16,042 nucleotides of DNA from Alphaproteobacteria bacterium (GTDB taxonomy: Bacteria; Pseudomonadota; Alphaproteobacteria; RF32; CAG-239). The translations under genes were made by a program, and so were the position numbers. Shown here one piece after another: positions 1 to 6,998 of this stretch. The stretch is taken from NCBI GenBank assembly GCA_003542415.1, contig DPKR01000142.1, positions 1-16,042 of the forward strand. The letters run 5' to 3'. The notes beneath the pieces are model-generated. The model saw only the letters and a program-made list of their open reading frames with translations, did not search any database and was not told the DNA's origin. The first letter of the stretch is position 1. Every line of letters starts with the position of its first letter.

Positions 1-1
1 G

Positions 2-199
2 CTTATCACGCGTGAACGCTACCGCGAAGCTTTAAACGATTGCCTTGAAAACCTTTCAAATTTCAGCTTTGATAAAGAAATCGAGCTTTCTGCCGAAGAT
101 ATCCGCCTTGCTGCTCGTGCGCTCGGAAAAATCACCGGTCAAATTGAAGTTGATGAAATTCTTGATAAAATATTCGGCTCCTTCTGCATCGGCAAATAA
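2..199 (+). CDS. mnmE: MnmE (TrmE) tRNA modification GTPase, C-terminal end only
   Basis: Partial gene; the 5' part lies outside the window. The open frame gives 65 residues ending in FCIGK, the hallmark C-terminus of MnmE, whose terminal Cys is needed for activity. The preceding helical segment (AAxxLGxITG, then VDEILDKIFGSF) matches the C-terminal helical domain of the family. MnmE is a GTPase that works with MnmG to put the carboxymethylaminomethyl group on wobble U34 of tRNAs. Finding mnmG 0.9 kb downstream supports the call. No hairpin terminator is obvious after the stop codon. Confidence 0.93.
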   Translation, partial: LITRERYREALNDCLENLSNFSFDKEIELSAEDIRLAARALGKITGQIEVDEILDKIFGSFCIGK

Positions 200-400
200 A
201 AAAAGAATCCAAAATCAATATGTTAGCAAACGAACTTGAATCAATACATTTAGAACACTGTATTTAAATTTTTTCTTGCGTTGAACTTTTGTTTCTTGCT
301 TTTTTCTTTTAAATTTTTTGACGAAAAACAGAAAAAGAATCTAAAATCAATGGCTTAGAAAGAATCTTGATTTTAAAATATGTGAACGGCGTATTTAAAT
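200..400 (+). repeat. Diverged tandem repeat, two copies of about 70 nt
   Basis: Copy 1 (200-269) and copy 2 (332-400) both begin AAAAAGAATC, share AAAATCAAT next, then TTAG, then a CTTGA block, and end in GTATTTAAAT. Most of the length aligns with one single-base gap. Copy 1 starts directly after the mnmE stop codon. Copy 2 contains an extra inverted repeat (AAAATCAA with TTGATTTT). The 3' end of each copy is one instance of the oriented 15-base motif found elsewhere in the window. Confidence 0.7.
254..268 (+). repeat. Oriented motif instance 1 (AACACTGTATTTAAA)
   Basis: First of seven copies of a motif close to AACASTGTATTTAAA. The others are at 385-399 (AACGGCGTATTTAAA), 1639-1653, 3392-3406 (AACGGTGTATTTAAA), 4492-4506, 8224-8238 and 9801-9815. 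All read in the + direction, in intergenic DNA and in genes of either strand. Function is unknown. Confidence 0.7.
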
Positions 401-418
401 GAAGATTCAAATTCTTTA

Positions 419-447
419 TTGACAAATACACCTAACCGCCTTAAATT
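419..447 (+). promoter_or_regulatory. Sigma70-like promoter for the orphan membrane gene
   Basis: A -35 TTGACA at 419-424, a 17-nt spacer and a -10 TAAATT at 442-447. The predicted RNA start near 454 gives a leader of about 30 nt to the ATG at 483 and makes the upstream TTG at 459 an unlikely start. Confidence 0.6.
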
Positions 448-482
448 ATCACCAAATTTTGATTATTTTAAACTTTATACAT

Positions 483-998
483 ATGCATCCACTTATTATT
501 ATCATCGCCATTCTTGCGATAGCTCTGCTTATTTACATTTCCGTTCTTGAACGTCCAAAAGCTTTAGTCGGCGATCCGCTTTTTAACAAACCGCTGAAAG
601 AGAACTCTGATTTTTCAGAACCATGCTACGTGTATTCCGACGAGTCAGAAAGCCTTGAGGTAAAAAAGAACCTTGCAATTATCGGCTATCGCATCAGCCC
701 GACACTCGTTATTCACGACATCTCCGGCAAAAAAAGCACGGATGATTTTGAAAAGGCAGTTACTTTCGCAAAAGATCATAATGGTCGTTTTTTAACTTCA
801 TCAGATGTCAACACCTTAAAAGCCAACTACGCAAAACTGAATGCTCTTCGTCTTAAAATAGGCGAACCGAGAGTTCCGCAAGGCTACTTCTGGATTGATG
901 GTAAAAACCGAGAAACAATAGCAGATTTTGCTCAAAACGATTCTTACTTCCAAGCCTTCTTCAACATCAACAATCCCTGCATTATCTTAAAACGCTGA
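483..998 (+). CDS. Membrane-anchored protein of unknown function (171 aa)
   Basis: I do not recognise the family. The ATG at 483 was chosen over an in-frame TTG at 459 because the promoter places the transcript start just before 459. The protein opens with one strongly hydrophobic helix (HPLIIIIAILAIALLIYISV, about residues 2-21) followed by a soluble domain of about 150 residues, so it is likely an inner-membrane anchored protein. The C-terminal half has a mixed alpha/beta character (GYFWIDGKN, then FFNINNPCIILKR). There is no Shine-Dalgarno sequence, only an AU-rich leader. It is a single-gene unit closed by the terminator at 1001-1034. Confidence 0.75.
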   Translation: MHPLIIIIAILAIALLIYISVLERPKALVGDPLFNKPLKENSDFSEPCYVYSDESESLEVKKNLAIIGYRISPTLVIHDISGKKSTDDFEKAVTFAKDHNGRFLTSSDVNTLKANYAKLNALRLKIGEPRVPQGYFWIDGKNRETIADFAQNDSYFQAFFNINNPCIILKR

Positions 999-1000
999 AA

Positions 1001-1034
1001 AAAAAGCAGCTTGCCCAATGCAAGTTGCTTTTTT
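1001..1034 (+). terminator. Rho-independent terminator after the orphan membrane gene
   Basis: AAAAAGCAGCTTG (1001-1013), a 7-nt loop and CAAGTTGC (1021-1028) followed by six T. The stem has one G-U wobble, and the A-rich 5' arm allows weak function in both directions. Confidence 0.85.
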
Positions 1035-1044
1035 CATTTTCTTC

Positions 1045-1072
1045 TTGAATTTTCGCGCTAAAAGCGTATAGT
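1045..1072 (+). promoter_or_regulatory. Promoter of mnmG
   Basis: A -35 TTGAAT (1045-1050), a 16-nt spacer and a -10 TATAGT (1067-1072), sited 25 nt before the ATG of mnmG. It implies a very short leader that contains the SD AAGAGGA at 1084-1090. Confidence 0.6.
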
Positions 1073-1096
1073 GCAACCAATTTAAGAGGAACAAAC

Positions 1097-2944
1097 ATGA
1101 ATAAATCTTTTGATGTGATCGTTGTTGGTGGCGGACATGCCGGTTGTGAAGCAGCTGCCGCATCTGCACGCATGGGTGCAAACACAGCTCTTGTCACACA
1201 TAAAATATCAACCATTGGCGAAATGTCGTGCAATCCCGCAATCGGCGGTTTAGGTAAAGGGCACCTTGTGCGCGAAGTTGATGCGCTTGACGGCTTGATG
1301 GGCAGAGTCATTGACAAAGCCGGCATCCAGTTCCGTATGCTTAATGCTTCAAAAGGGCCTGCCGTCCGTGGACCGCGCGCCCAAGCTGACCGCGAGCTTT
1401 ATAAAAAATATATGCTTGAAGCGCTACAAGCTCAAAAAAATCTCACAATCATTGAAGGTGCTGTTGAGGGTTTGTTCTTTGATAAACAAGGCATCCACGG
1501 CATTACGCTTTCAAACGGAGAAAATATTTCTGCCAAAGCCGTTGTTTTAACAACGGGAACCTTTTTGAACGGTGTTATGTTCATTGGCCACGAAACCTCT
1601 GTCGGAGGCCGTGTCGGCGATGTTTCATGCAAGGGCATAACAGTGTATTTAAAAGAGATGGGCTTGGATCTCGGTCGCCTCAAAACCGGAACCCCTGCCC
1701 GCTTGAATGGTGATACGATTAACTGGTCTGTTTTAGAAACACAGAGCGGCGATGAAAATCCCGAACCGTTTTCTTATCTAACAGAAAGCCTCCCGCAAAA
1801 GCAAATCAATTGTTTTATCACACACACCAATGAAACAACACACAAAATCATTCGTGACAACTTTTCAAAGTGTGCTTTGTTTTCAGGGTTGATTACGGGT
1901 GTCGGCCCGCGCTATTGTCCGAGCATTGAAGACAAGCTTGTCAAATTTGCCGACCGCACCTCTCATCAAATCTTTTTAGAGCCGGAAGGCTACAACACAA
2001 ATGTTGTTTATCCGAACGGCATTTCAACCTCCCTGCCCGCTGATGTGCAAGATGCTTTTATTCATACGATCAAGGGTCTTGAAAATGTTGAAATTTTGCG
2101 TCCGGCATATGCCATCGAATATGACTTTGTCAACCCGCAAGAATTAAACAACCGTTTAGAAGTAAAAAAGGTGCCAAACCTCTTTTTAGCCGGCCAAATC
2201 AACGGCACAACAGGTTATGAAGAAGCAGCAGCTCAAGGTTTGCTTGCCGGCATCAATGCTGCGCTCAATGCCGAAGGCAAAGGCCGAGTGTTCACAATTG
2301 ATCGAAGCGAAGGCTACATCGGAGTGATGCTTGACGACCTCATCACAAAAGGCATTGACGAACCTTATCGTATGTTCACATCTCGTTCGGAATATCGCTT
2401 ATATTTAAGAGCAGACAATGCCGATCAGCGTCTCACACAAAAGGGATATGATATCGGCGTTGTGGGAAGCGAAAGATACCAAAAATTCAAAACAAAAAAA
2501 GACCAAATTGAATCTTTACGTGAATACGCAATGTCATCAAAGCTAAATTATGCCGAGCTTAAAAATGCCGGCATCAACATCAATCATGACGGTGCACCGC
2601 GCACGCTTTTCAACCTGCTTGGCTATAACAATGTTTCACGTGAAACAATCGCCAAATTATTTCCTTTTATCAATAACTTCGATTCGAAAGTTATCGAACA
2701 GATTGAAATTGAATCATCTTATGCCGGCTACATCAAACGCCAAATGGCAGACATTGAGGTTTTCAAAAAAGATGAAAACCTTAAAATCAGAGAAGATATT
2801 GATTACACACATATTGGCGGCTTGTCGCGAGAAATTGTTTCAAAGCTTACAAAAGTCAAACCATCAACCATCGGCGAAGCCTCGCGAATCCCGGGTATGA
2901 CCCCCGCCGCCATCACCGCAATTTTAGGATATTTAAAAAAATAA
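1097..2944 (+). CDS. mnmG: MnmG (GidA), tRNA uridine-34 5-carboxymethylaminomethyl synthesis enzyme
   Basis: FAD-dependent partner of MnmE in modifying wobble U34 of tRNA in the cytoplasm. The 615-residue length is normal for the family. The N-terminal Rossmann motif [11 protein letters not shown] (residues 10-20), the [23 protein letters not shown] block (about 44-66), [10 protein letters not shown], and the [11 protein letters not shown] and [14 protein letters not shown] segments are all diagnostic. The C-terminal helical domain that contacts MnmE is complete, ending near [16 protein letters not shown]. The start is supported by the SD AAGAGGA six bases upstream. The gene carries a perfect parS site (2632-2647) encoding NVSRET at residues 512-517 and one oriented motif (1639-1653) encoding TVYLK. 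The next gene starts one base after the stop codon. Confidence 0.98.
   Translation: MNKSFDVIVVGGGHAGCEAAAASARMGANTALVTHKISTIGEMSCNPAIGGLGKGHLVREVDALDGLMGRVIDKAGIQFRMLNASKGPAVRGPRAQADRELYKKYMLEALQAQKNLTIIEGAVEGLFFDKQGIHGITLSNGENISAKAVVLTTGTFLNGVMFIGHETSVGGRVGDVSCKGITVYLKEMGLDLGRLKTGTPARLNGDTINWSVLETQSGDENPEPFSYLTESLPQKQINCFITHTNETTHKIIRDNFSKCALFSGLITGVGPRYCPSIEDKLVKFADRTSHQIFLEPEGYNTNVVYPNGISTSLPADVQDAFIHTIKGLENVEILRPAYAIEYDFVNPQELNNRLEVKKVPNLFLAGQINGTTGYEEAAAQGLLAGINAALNAEGKGRVFTIDRSEGYIGVMLDDLITKGIDEPYRMFTSRSEYRLYLRADNADQRLTQKGYDIGVVGSERYQKFKTKKDQIESLREYAMSSKLNYAELKNAGININHDGAPRTLFNLLGYNNVSRETIAKLFPFINNFDSKVIEQIEIESSYAGYIKRQMADIEVFKKDENLKIREDIDYTHIGGLSREIVSKLTKVKPSTIGEASRIPGMTPAAITAILGYLKK
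2632..2647 (+). promoter_or_regulatory. parS: parS centromere site 1 (inside mnmG)
   Basis: A perfect 16-bp palindrome, TGTTTCACGTGAAACA, the canonical chromosomal parS bound by ParB. It lies within the mnmG coding region, about 2.2 kb upstream of parA. The reading frame turns it into NVSRET. Confidence 0.95.
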
Positions 2945-2945
2945 A

Positions 2946-3761
2946 ATGCAAAAATTCGGCTATCATACGCACACAACCTTTTCAGACGGTCAAAACACCA
3001 TTGAGGAAATGCTCGACCAAGCTATCAAACTCAGGTTTGAGCAAATAGGTATTTCAGATCATTTAATGGTTCATAAAAATATTAAACAATCTCCCTCGTG
3101 GGAGGAAATCAAAGACAATGCCGCTTTTTCAGATTTTGAGAGCATTATCGATTTGTGCAACAAACACGCAGATCAAATAAGGCTTCAAGGAAAACAAAAA
3201 GGCATCAAAACGCTTGTCGGTTATGAAGTTGATTATTTTACATATAACGGATGGGAAGACGAATTCAAAGCGTTTATCAAAAAAATTGATTTTGACTATC
3301 TTATCAACGGCAATCATTTTTTCATGAACCAAAACGGTGAAGATGTTTTTGATATCTGGCGCTTCAACTCGAAAGCTGCGCTTGAAGATGTAACGGTGTA
3401 TTTAAAGCGCCATTTTGAAACAATGTGCAAAGCTGTCAATTCAGGAATGTTCAATTTTTTGGCACATATTGATTATGCTCAAAAGACGCCCGAATACAAA
3501 CAAGAAGATTACATGCAGCAAATTGATGAGGTTTTAGCCGCTTTAAAGAAAACAAACACAGGTTGTGAAATCAGCACAAAAGGCATCCGCAAATTCGGAC
3601 ATTGCTACCCCTCTGAAAACATCTTGGCAAAACTCATCAAGCAAAACACGCCTATCGTCATCAGCGATGATGCACACCATATTTCAGAGCTTGGCTCATA
3701 TTTTGAAGATGCCGAAAAAATCTTAAAAAGATTAAACTGCCAACGCAGACTAAAATTATAA
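2946..3761 (+). CDS. PHP-domain histidinol-phosphatase-like phosphoesterase (HisJ/HisK type)
   Basis: A 271-residue metal-dependent phosphoesterase. The PHP metal-site motifs appear in order: HTHTTFSDG (His7, His9, Asp14), GISDH (Asp38, His39), GYEVDYF (Glu94), INGNHF (His124), FLAHIDY (His174) and ISDDAHH (Asp242, His244). The EISTKGIRK and CYPS blocks resemble the histidinol-phosphatase branch, so hydrolysis of L-histidinol phosphate in histidine synthesis is the likely reaction, although other phosphoesters are possible because no other his gene is present. The start lies one base after the mnmG stop, so it is co-transcribed and perhaps translationally coupled; only a weak, distant TTAGGA precedes it. 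It sits between mnmG and rsmG, which are adjacent in many bacteria. One oriented motif (3392-3406) falls inside and encodes TVYLK. Confidence 0.88.
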   Translation: MQKFGYHTHTTFSDGQNTIEEMLDQAIKLRFEQIGISDHLMVHKNIKQSPSWEEIKDNAAFSDFESIIDLCNKHADQIRLQGKQKGIKTLVGYEVDYFTYNGWEDEFKAFIKKIDFDYLINGNHFFMNQNGEDVFDIWRFNSKAALEDVTVYLKRHFETMCKAVNSGMFNFLAHIDYAQKTPEYKQEDYMQQIDEVLAALKKTNTGCEISTKGIRKFGHCYPSENILAKLIKQNTPIVISDDAHHISELGSYFEDAEKILKRLNCQRRLKL

Positions 3762-3778
3762 ATTTTGTCAAAAAAACG

Positions 3779-3807
3779 TTGACTCCTTTTCTGTTTTGTG
3801 ATATAAA
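3779..3807 (+). promoter_or_regulatory. Promoter of the 74-residue orphan gene
   Basis: TTGACT (3779-3784), an exact 17-nt spacer and TATAAA (3802-3807). The leader to the ATG at 3843 is about 30 nt, AU-rich and without an SD. Confidence 0.7.
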
Positions 3808-3842
3808 CGAATCAGATTATAAATTATTAAACAATACATATT

Positions 3843-4067
3843 ATGAACGTAAACATCACAGAAAACACGGAATTCAATGACATCATCGCTAAAATTGGCG
3901 AAAACTTGGAAATCCAAATCATTTACGATGACAAGAAGAACCCCAAAAATGTTGTTGTTTATCTCGATGCAGAGAAAAAACCTCAAAACACCAGGACTTA
4001 TGTCAATATTGAACTCTCCAACAACGGACGAAAAGTCAAATCGATCAAAAATTTCGATTCCGACTAA
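3843..4067 (+). CDS. Small protein of unknown function (74 aa)
   Basis: I do not recognise the family. The protein is soluble, charged and rich in Asn, Asp and Lys (MNVNITENTEFNDIIAKIG at the start, NNGRKVKSIKNFDSD at the end). There is no signal peptide or membrane helix. Central strand-like segments (LEIQIIYDD, NVVVYLDAE, RTYVNIELS) suggest a small beta-rich or alpha/beta fold. It is a monocistronic unit with its own good promoter and terminator, which supports a real gene despite the size. An overlapping frame (3877-4086) lacks such signals. There is no SD. Confidence 0.7.
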   Translation: MNVNITENTEFNDIIAKIGENLEIQIIYDDKKNPKNVVVYLDAEKKPQNTRTYVNIELSNNGRKVKSIKNFDSD

Positions 4068-4084
4068 CCGAAGAAAAAAACTAT

Positions 4085-4116
4085 AAAAAGCAATTCTGAA
4101 AAAGAGTTGCTTTTTT
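4085..4116 (+). terminator. Rho-independent terminator after the 74-residue gene
   Basis: AAAAAGCAATTC (4085-4096), a 7-nt loop and GAGTTGC plus six T (4104-4116). Its design closely resembles the terminator at 1001-1034: the same AAAAAGCA...TGCTTTTT arms. Confidence 0.85.
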
Positions 4117-4189
4117 GTTTATAAAAACCTTGTTCATAACATTTTAAATGCGGTTTATATTCTCAAATTCATAAGCTATAAAATGACTC

Positions 4190-4807
4190 ATGGAAAGTTT
4201 TATGAGCACATATAATGTTTCACGTGAAACATTTGCCATTTTATCACGATATGTCAATATCTTAGATGATTGGCAAGCAAAAATGAACCTTGTCAGCCCC
4301 AAATCAATGGCTGAAGTTTGGACAAGGCACATTGCCGATTCGCTGCAACTTTATCAGCACTTGAACAGTGATACAAAAACTGTTTATGATATCGGTTCGG
4401 GGGCAGGATTCCCCGCCATCGTTTTAGCAATACAGTCAATGGTTGAACAGCGTGATATAAAGTTCAAATTGATTGAGAGCATCACAAAAAAAACAGTGTA
4501 TTTAAATGCGGTCAAAAACGAACTTAATCTAAAAAATGTTGAAATCATCAATACGCGTTCGGAAAACTTAAAATTAGCACCGGCAGATGTGATCACCGCA
4601 CGCGCCGTTGCCGCGCTTGACAAACTTTTTGCTTTAGCTTTGCCTCTTGTTGACAAACACACCGTTTTGCTCTTGCTAAAAGGAAAAACCTATCAGGCAG
4701 AAATTGATGAGGCTTTAAAGCATTGGTCTTTTTATGTGAAAGTTTTGCCAAACAATATTGAACCGGAAGGCGTTATCTTACAGATTGCAAATTTGAGGAA
4801 AAAATAA
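4190..4807 (+). CDS. rsmG: RsmG (GidB) 16S rRNA m7G527 methyltransferase
   Basis: SAM-dependent methyltransferase that forms m7G527 in 16S rRNA. The 205-residue length is typical. The SAM-binding loop VYDIGSGAGFPAIVLAI (about residues 65-81), LIESITKKTVYLNAV, ITARAVAALDKL and LLLLKGK match the family. The start is uncertain: the ATG at 4190 has no SD, while an in-frame ATG at 4205 has GGAAAG five bases upstream. A perfect parS (4216-4231) lies just inside the gene and encodes NVSRET at residues 9-14. One oriented motif (4492-4506) encodes TVYLN. The stop codon directly abuts the parA start. Confidence 0.95.
   Translation: MESFMSTYNVSRETFAILSRYVNILDDWQAKMNLVSPKSMAEVWTRHIADSLQLYQHLNSDTKTVYDIGSGAGFPAIVLAIQSMVEQRDIKFKLIESITKKTVYLNAVKNELNLKNVEIINTRSENLKLAPADVITARAVAALDKLFALALPLVDKHTVLLLLKGKTYQAEIDEALKHWSFYVKVLPNNIEPEGVILQIANLRKK
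4216..4231 (+). promoter_or_regulatory. parS: parS centromere site 2 (inside 5' end of rsmG)
   Basis: A perfect TGTTTCACGTGAAACA palindrome, identical to the site in mnmG and about 0.6 kb upstream of parA. It is translated as NVSRET. It should load and spread ParB next to the par operon. Confidence 0.95.
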
Positions 4808-5575
4808 ATGAAAATCATTTCAATCACAAACCGCAAAGGCGGTGTCGGAAAAACAACAACAGCAATCAATATTGCAACCGCTATGGCTGCCATCGGCAAA
4901 AAGGTTGCCCTTTTTGATTTAGACCCTCAAGGGAACGCAACAACATCTCTCGGGCTAGACAAGAAAAACATTGAGTTTTCTTCCTATGATGTTTTAATCA
5001 ACGGCGCCGACATTAAAGACGCTTTGCAAAAAACGCTTGTGCCAAACTTTTTCATTGTGCCTGCAAAGCCGGATTTGGCTGCAGCTGAAATTGAGCTCAT
5101 AGGCAAAGAGCAAAGAGAATGGATATTAAAAAGCGCACTAAAACCGCTTGAAGGCATGTTTGATTATGTTTTGATTGATTGTCCTCCTTCGCTTAATTTG
5201 CTCACAATCAACGCGCTTGTGGCCTCAAACTCGGTGATTGTGCCTTTGCAATGCGAATTTTTGGCCTTAGAAGGCTTGACCGATTTGATCAAAAACATTG
5301 AGCGCGTGAAAAAAAGCTTTAATCAAAATCTTAAAGTTCAAGGCATTGTTTTGACAATGTTTGACAGACGAAACAACTTGAGTTTTATGGTTGAAAAAGA
5401 TGTTCGAAAATATTTCGGCGATTTGGTTTATCAAACAGTTATACCGCGAAGTGTGCGCATTTCTGAGGCCCCTTCGCACGGCAAACCGATTATGATTTAT
5501 GATTTTAAGAGTGTGGGTGCACAAAGCTATATTGCACTCGCCAAAGAAGTTTTAACTCGAGAAGGAGAAATTTGA
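4808..5575 (+). CDS. parA: ParA chromosome-partitioning ATPase
   Basis: Deviant Walker-type ATPase that drives segregation of the ParB-parS complex over the nucleoid. The 255-residue length fits chromosomal ParA/Soj, which lacks the N-terminal HTH of plasmid type Ia proteins. The deviant Walker A KGGVGKTT is at residues 10-17, Walker A' LFDLDPQGN at 35-43 and Walker B VLIDCPPSLN at 121-130; the VIPRSVRISEAPSHGKP block is typical of Soj/ParA. The ATG follows the rsmG stop with no gap; the SD GAGG lies in the last codons of rsmG. parB overlaps the stop by one base. Confidence 0.98.
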   Translation: MKIISITNRKGGVGKTTTAINIATAMAAIGKKVALFDLDPQGNATTSLGLDKKNIEFSSYDVLINGADIKDALQKTLVPNFFIVPAKPDLAAAEIELIGKEQREWILKSALKPLEGMFDYVLIDCPPSLNLLTINALVASNSVIVPLQCEFLALEGLTDLIKNIERVKKSFNQNLKVQGIVLTMFDRRNNLSFMVEKDVRKYFGDLVYQTVIPRSVRISEAPSHGKPIMIYDFKSVGAQSYIALAKEVLTREGEI

Positions 5576-6441
5576 TGACAGATAAAAAACATGGCTTAGG
5601 AAGGGGGTTGGACGCCCTTTTCGGTGAAGAACCGCAAGCACTTGATTTGAACAAACTTGTCAGCGACACGGTTGGTGGCGGCATAGAAACGGTTGATATC
5701 CAAAACATTATCCCCTGCCCTTATCAGCCGCGAAAAACTTTTGATGAAGAAAGCTTGAACGACCTCACACAATCCGTCAAAGAAAAGGGGATTTTACAGC
5801 CTTTACTTGTTCGGAAAAAAGGCAACAAATTTGAAATTATTGCCGGCGAACGTCGTTTTCGCGCCGCTCAAAAAGCAGGTTTAAAAGAAGTGCCGGTTAT
5901 TCAGAAAGATTTGAGCGATGCCGAGGCTTTTGAGGTTTCTTTAATTGAAAACATCATACGCCAAAACTTAAACCCAATTGAAGAAGCATCCGGTTTTGAA
6001 AAACTCATTAAAGAATATCATTACACGCACGACACACTCTCAAAATCTGTCGGCAAATCACGCAGCTATATTTCAAATGCTATGCGGCTTTTAGCGTTGC
6101 CGGCATCTGTTCAGCAATTGCTTGGCGACGGTAAATTGAGCGTTGGACACGCGAGAACTTTGGTCGGTTTGCAAAACGCCGAAGATTTGGCTCAAAAAAT
6201 TATATCAAAAGATTTGAGCGTTCGCCAAACAGAAGACTTGATTTTAAAGATAAAAGAGGGTAAAAAACCTAAAAAGGAAAAAATTAAACCTGAAAACATT
6301 GCCGAGATAGAAAGAGGTTTGGCACAAAAGCTGGGTGTTACAACAGAAGTTTCTTTCAATCCGAAAGGCAAAGGAAAAATTGTTTTGAAATATAATAATT
6401 TTAACGAACTTGAAAATCTGCTTAACAAACTTGAAAAATAA
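5575..6441 (+). CDS. parB: ParB chromosome-partitioning protein (parS-binding CTPase)
   Basis: Binds the parS sites and stimulates ParA. The ATG at 5575 gives 288 residues; an in-frame TTG at 5572 is less likely because AAGGAG at 5562-5567 is better spaced for the ATG, which overlaps the parA TGA as TGATG. The N-terminal HGLGRGLDALFGE is the ParA-contacting segment. The CTP-binding domain shows GERRFRA (91-97) and ENIIRQNLNPIEEA (125-138), where many ParBs have ENVQR. A helix-turn-helix follows at about 152-172 (TLSKSVGKSRSYISNAMRLL). A Lys-rich linker (about 222-236) leads to the C-terminal dimerisation domain. Confidence 0.97.
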   Translation: MTDKKHGLGRGLDALFGEEPQALDLNKLVSDTVGGGIETVDIQNIIPCPYQPRKTFDEESLNDLTQSVKEKGILQPLLVRKKGNKFEIIAGERRFRAAQKAGLKEVPVIQKDLSDAEAFEVSLIENIIRQNLNPIEEASGFEKLIKEYHYTHDTLSKSVGKSRSYISNAMRLLALPASVQQLLGDGKLSVGHARTLVGLQNAEDLAQKIISKDLSVRQTEDLILKIKEGKKPKKEKIKPENIAEIERGLAQKLGVTTEVSFNPKGKGKIVLKYNNFNELENLLNKLEK

Positions 6442-6452
6442 AGGACTAAAAA

Positions 6453-6701
6453 ATGGCAACAACAATCTTGGAAAAAATGCTCGCAAACTGCAAAAAAGCC
6501 GGTTATGAGCCAACAGAAAACATTGAAAAAATCGCACGCGCCAAAAACATGATGTTTGGAGACAAAGAGTGGAAGCGTTGCCCATGCGACGGACACAATG
6601 ACAACAGATATTGCATTTCCGAGCTGTGCAAAAGCGACATTGAGCGCGACGGCATATGCCACTGCAGGTGTTATAAAAAAACAGGCACTGATGCAAAATA
6701 A
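6453..6701 (+). CDS. Small ferredoxin-thioredoxin reductase catalytic-chain-like protein (82 aa)
   Basis: A Cys-rich protein: CPC at residues 43-45, Cys54, Cys59, CHC at 69-71, Cys73, plus Cys13. The order CPC ... LCxxDIExxGxCHC resembles the beta (catalytic) chain of ferredoxin-thioredoxin reductase, where these residues hold a [4Fe-4S] cluster and an active disulfide. Spacing differs: the usual middle CPC is replaced by CISELC, so cluster ligation may differ. A redox role is inferred, not proven. No variable (alpha) chain or dedicated ferredoxin lies nearby. The SD AAGGA precedes the ATG and the gap to parB is only 11 bases, so it is the last gene of the rsmG-parA-parB operon. A terminator follows immediately. 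Confidence 0.72.
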   Translation: MATTILEKMLANCKKAGYEPTENIEKIARAKNMMFGDKEWKRCPCDGHNDNRYCISELCKSDIERDGICHCRCYKKTGTDAK

Positions 6702-6702
6702 T

Positions 6703-6731
6703 AAAAAAGCCTCCGTAAAGGAGGTTTTTTT
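6703..6731. terminator. Bidirectional terminator between the par operon and the - strand block
   Basis: A-run, GCCTCC (6709-6714), loop GTAAA, GGAGG (6720-6724) and seven T. The A-rich left arm makes it a terminator for the - strand transcripts from the ABC exporter side as well. Confidence 0.88.
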
Positions 6732-6732
6732 A

Positions 6733-6981
6733 TTAGAAGTTTACCGTGAGCGTATATGCGCCGCTGTATGTTCCACCGGGCAAAAGCGCGGAGGGATTTG
6801 TTGATGTGCGGGTGCCATCTGTGCCGACAGTGACGCTATATGCTTTGCCGGAGGCGATTGTGCCGCCAAACTTGAAACCACCGTCTTGGCTGAGCGATGT
6901 GGGCGAAATAAGCGGATTTGAAAAAGCGATTGTTGAAGATTCAGTGCAATTTGTGCATGTGAGTGTTGTTGTGGAAACTGT
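6733..6981 (-). pseudogene. C-terminal fragment resembling a DUF4402-type surface/coat protein
   Basis: The - strand frame is open for 82 codons but has no start codon: a TAA (6982-6984) stands just before it. The protein is Thr/Ser-rich with an alternating beta pattern: LTCTNC near the start, GGFKFGGTIASGKAYSVTVG in the middle and PGGTYSGAYTLTVNF at the end. The GTYSGxYTLTVNF end is typical of DUF4402-like fimbrial or spore-coat-U-type extracellular proteins (from memory of the family). Upstream, in the same frame, an ATG (7000-7002) overlaps the ABC exporter stop as ATGA, but reads only MIKSLK before the TAA. The signal peptide and N-terminal half are missing, so this looks like a decayed remnant. 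Confidence 0.55.
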
Positions 6982-6998
6982 TTATTTTAAGCTTTTTA

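Larger units (their letters stand above)
200..482 (+). other. AT-rich spacer between mnmE and the orphan membrane gene
   Basis: I see no convincing gene here. The spacer holds two diverged copies of a unit of about 70 nt (200-269 and 332-400), both ending in the motif GTATTTAAAT; five GANTC sites (205, 238, 337, 362, 404), the target of the alphaproteobacterial CcrM methylase; and a sigma70-like promoter at 419-447 for the next gene. The stretch between the copies (270-331) is T-rich, with repeated TTTCTTGC-like runs and no clear fold. Confidence 0.7.

Noticed and set aside
459..482. TTG start extending the orphan membrane protein by eight residues
   Set aside because: It lies only 11 bases after the -10 box, too close to the predicted transcript start; the ATG at 483 gives a normal N-terminal anchor.
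982..1326. 114-codon - strand frame over the start of mnmG
   Set aside because: Shadow of mnmG with no SD or promoter, crossing the terminator at 1001-1034.
1639..4506. TVYLK/TVYLN as a shared protein motif in MnmG, the PHP enzyme and RsmG
   Set aside because: The proteins are unrelated and the same DNA word also occurs in intergenic DNA and antisense in another gene, so a DNA-level signal fits better.
6982..6984. Readthrough or recoding of the TAA to rescue the surface-protein fragment
   Set aside because: No signal for stop recoding is visible and the resulting protein would still lack a signal peptide; TAA is used as a normal stop elsewhere in the window.
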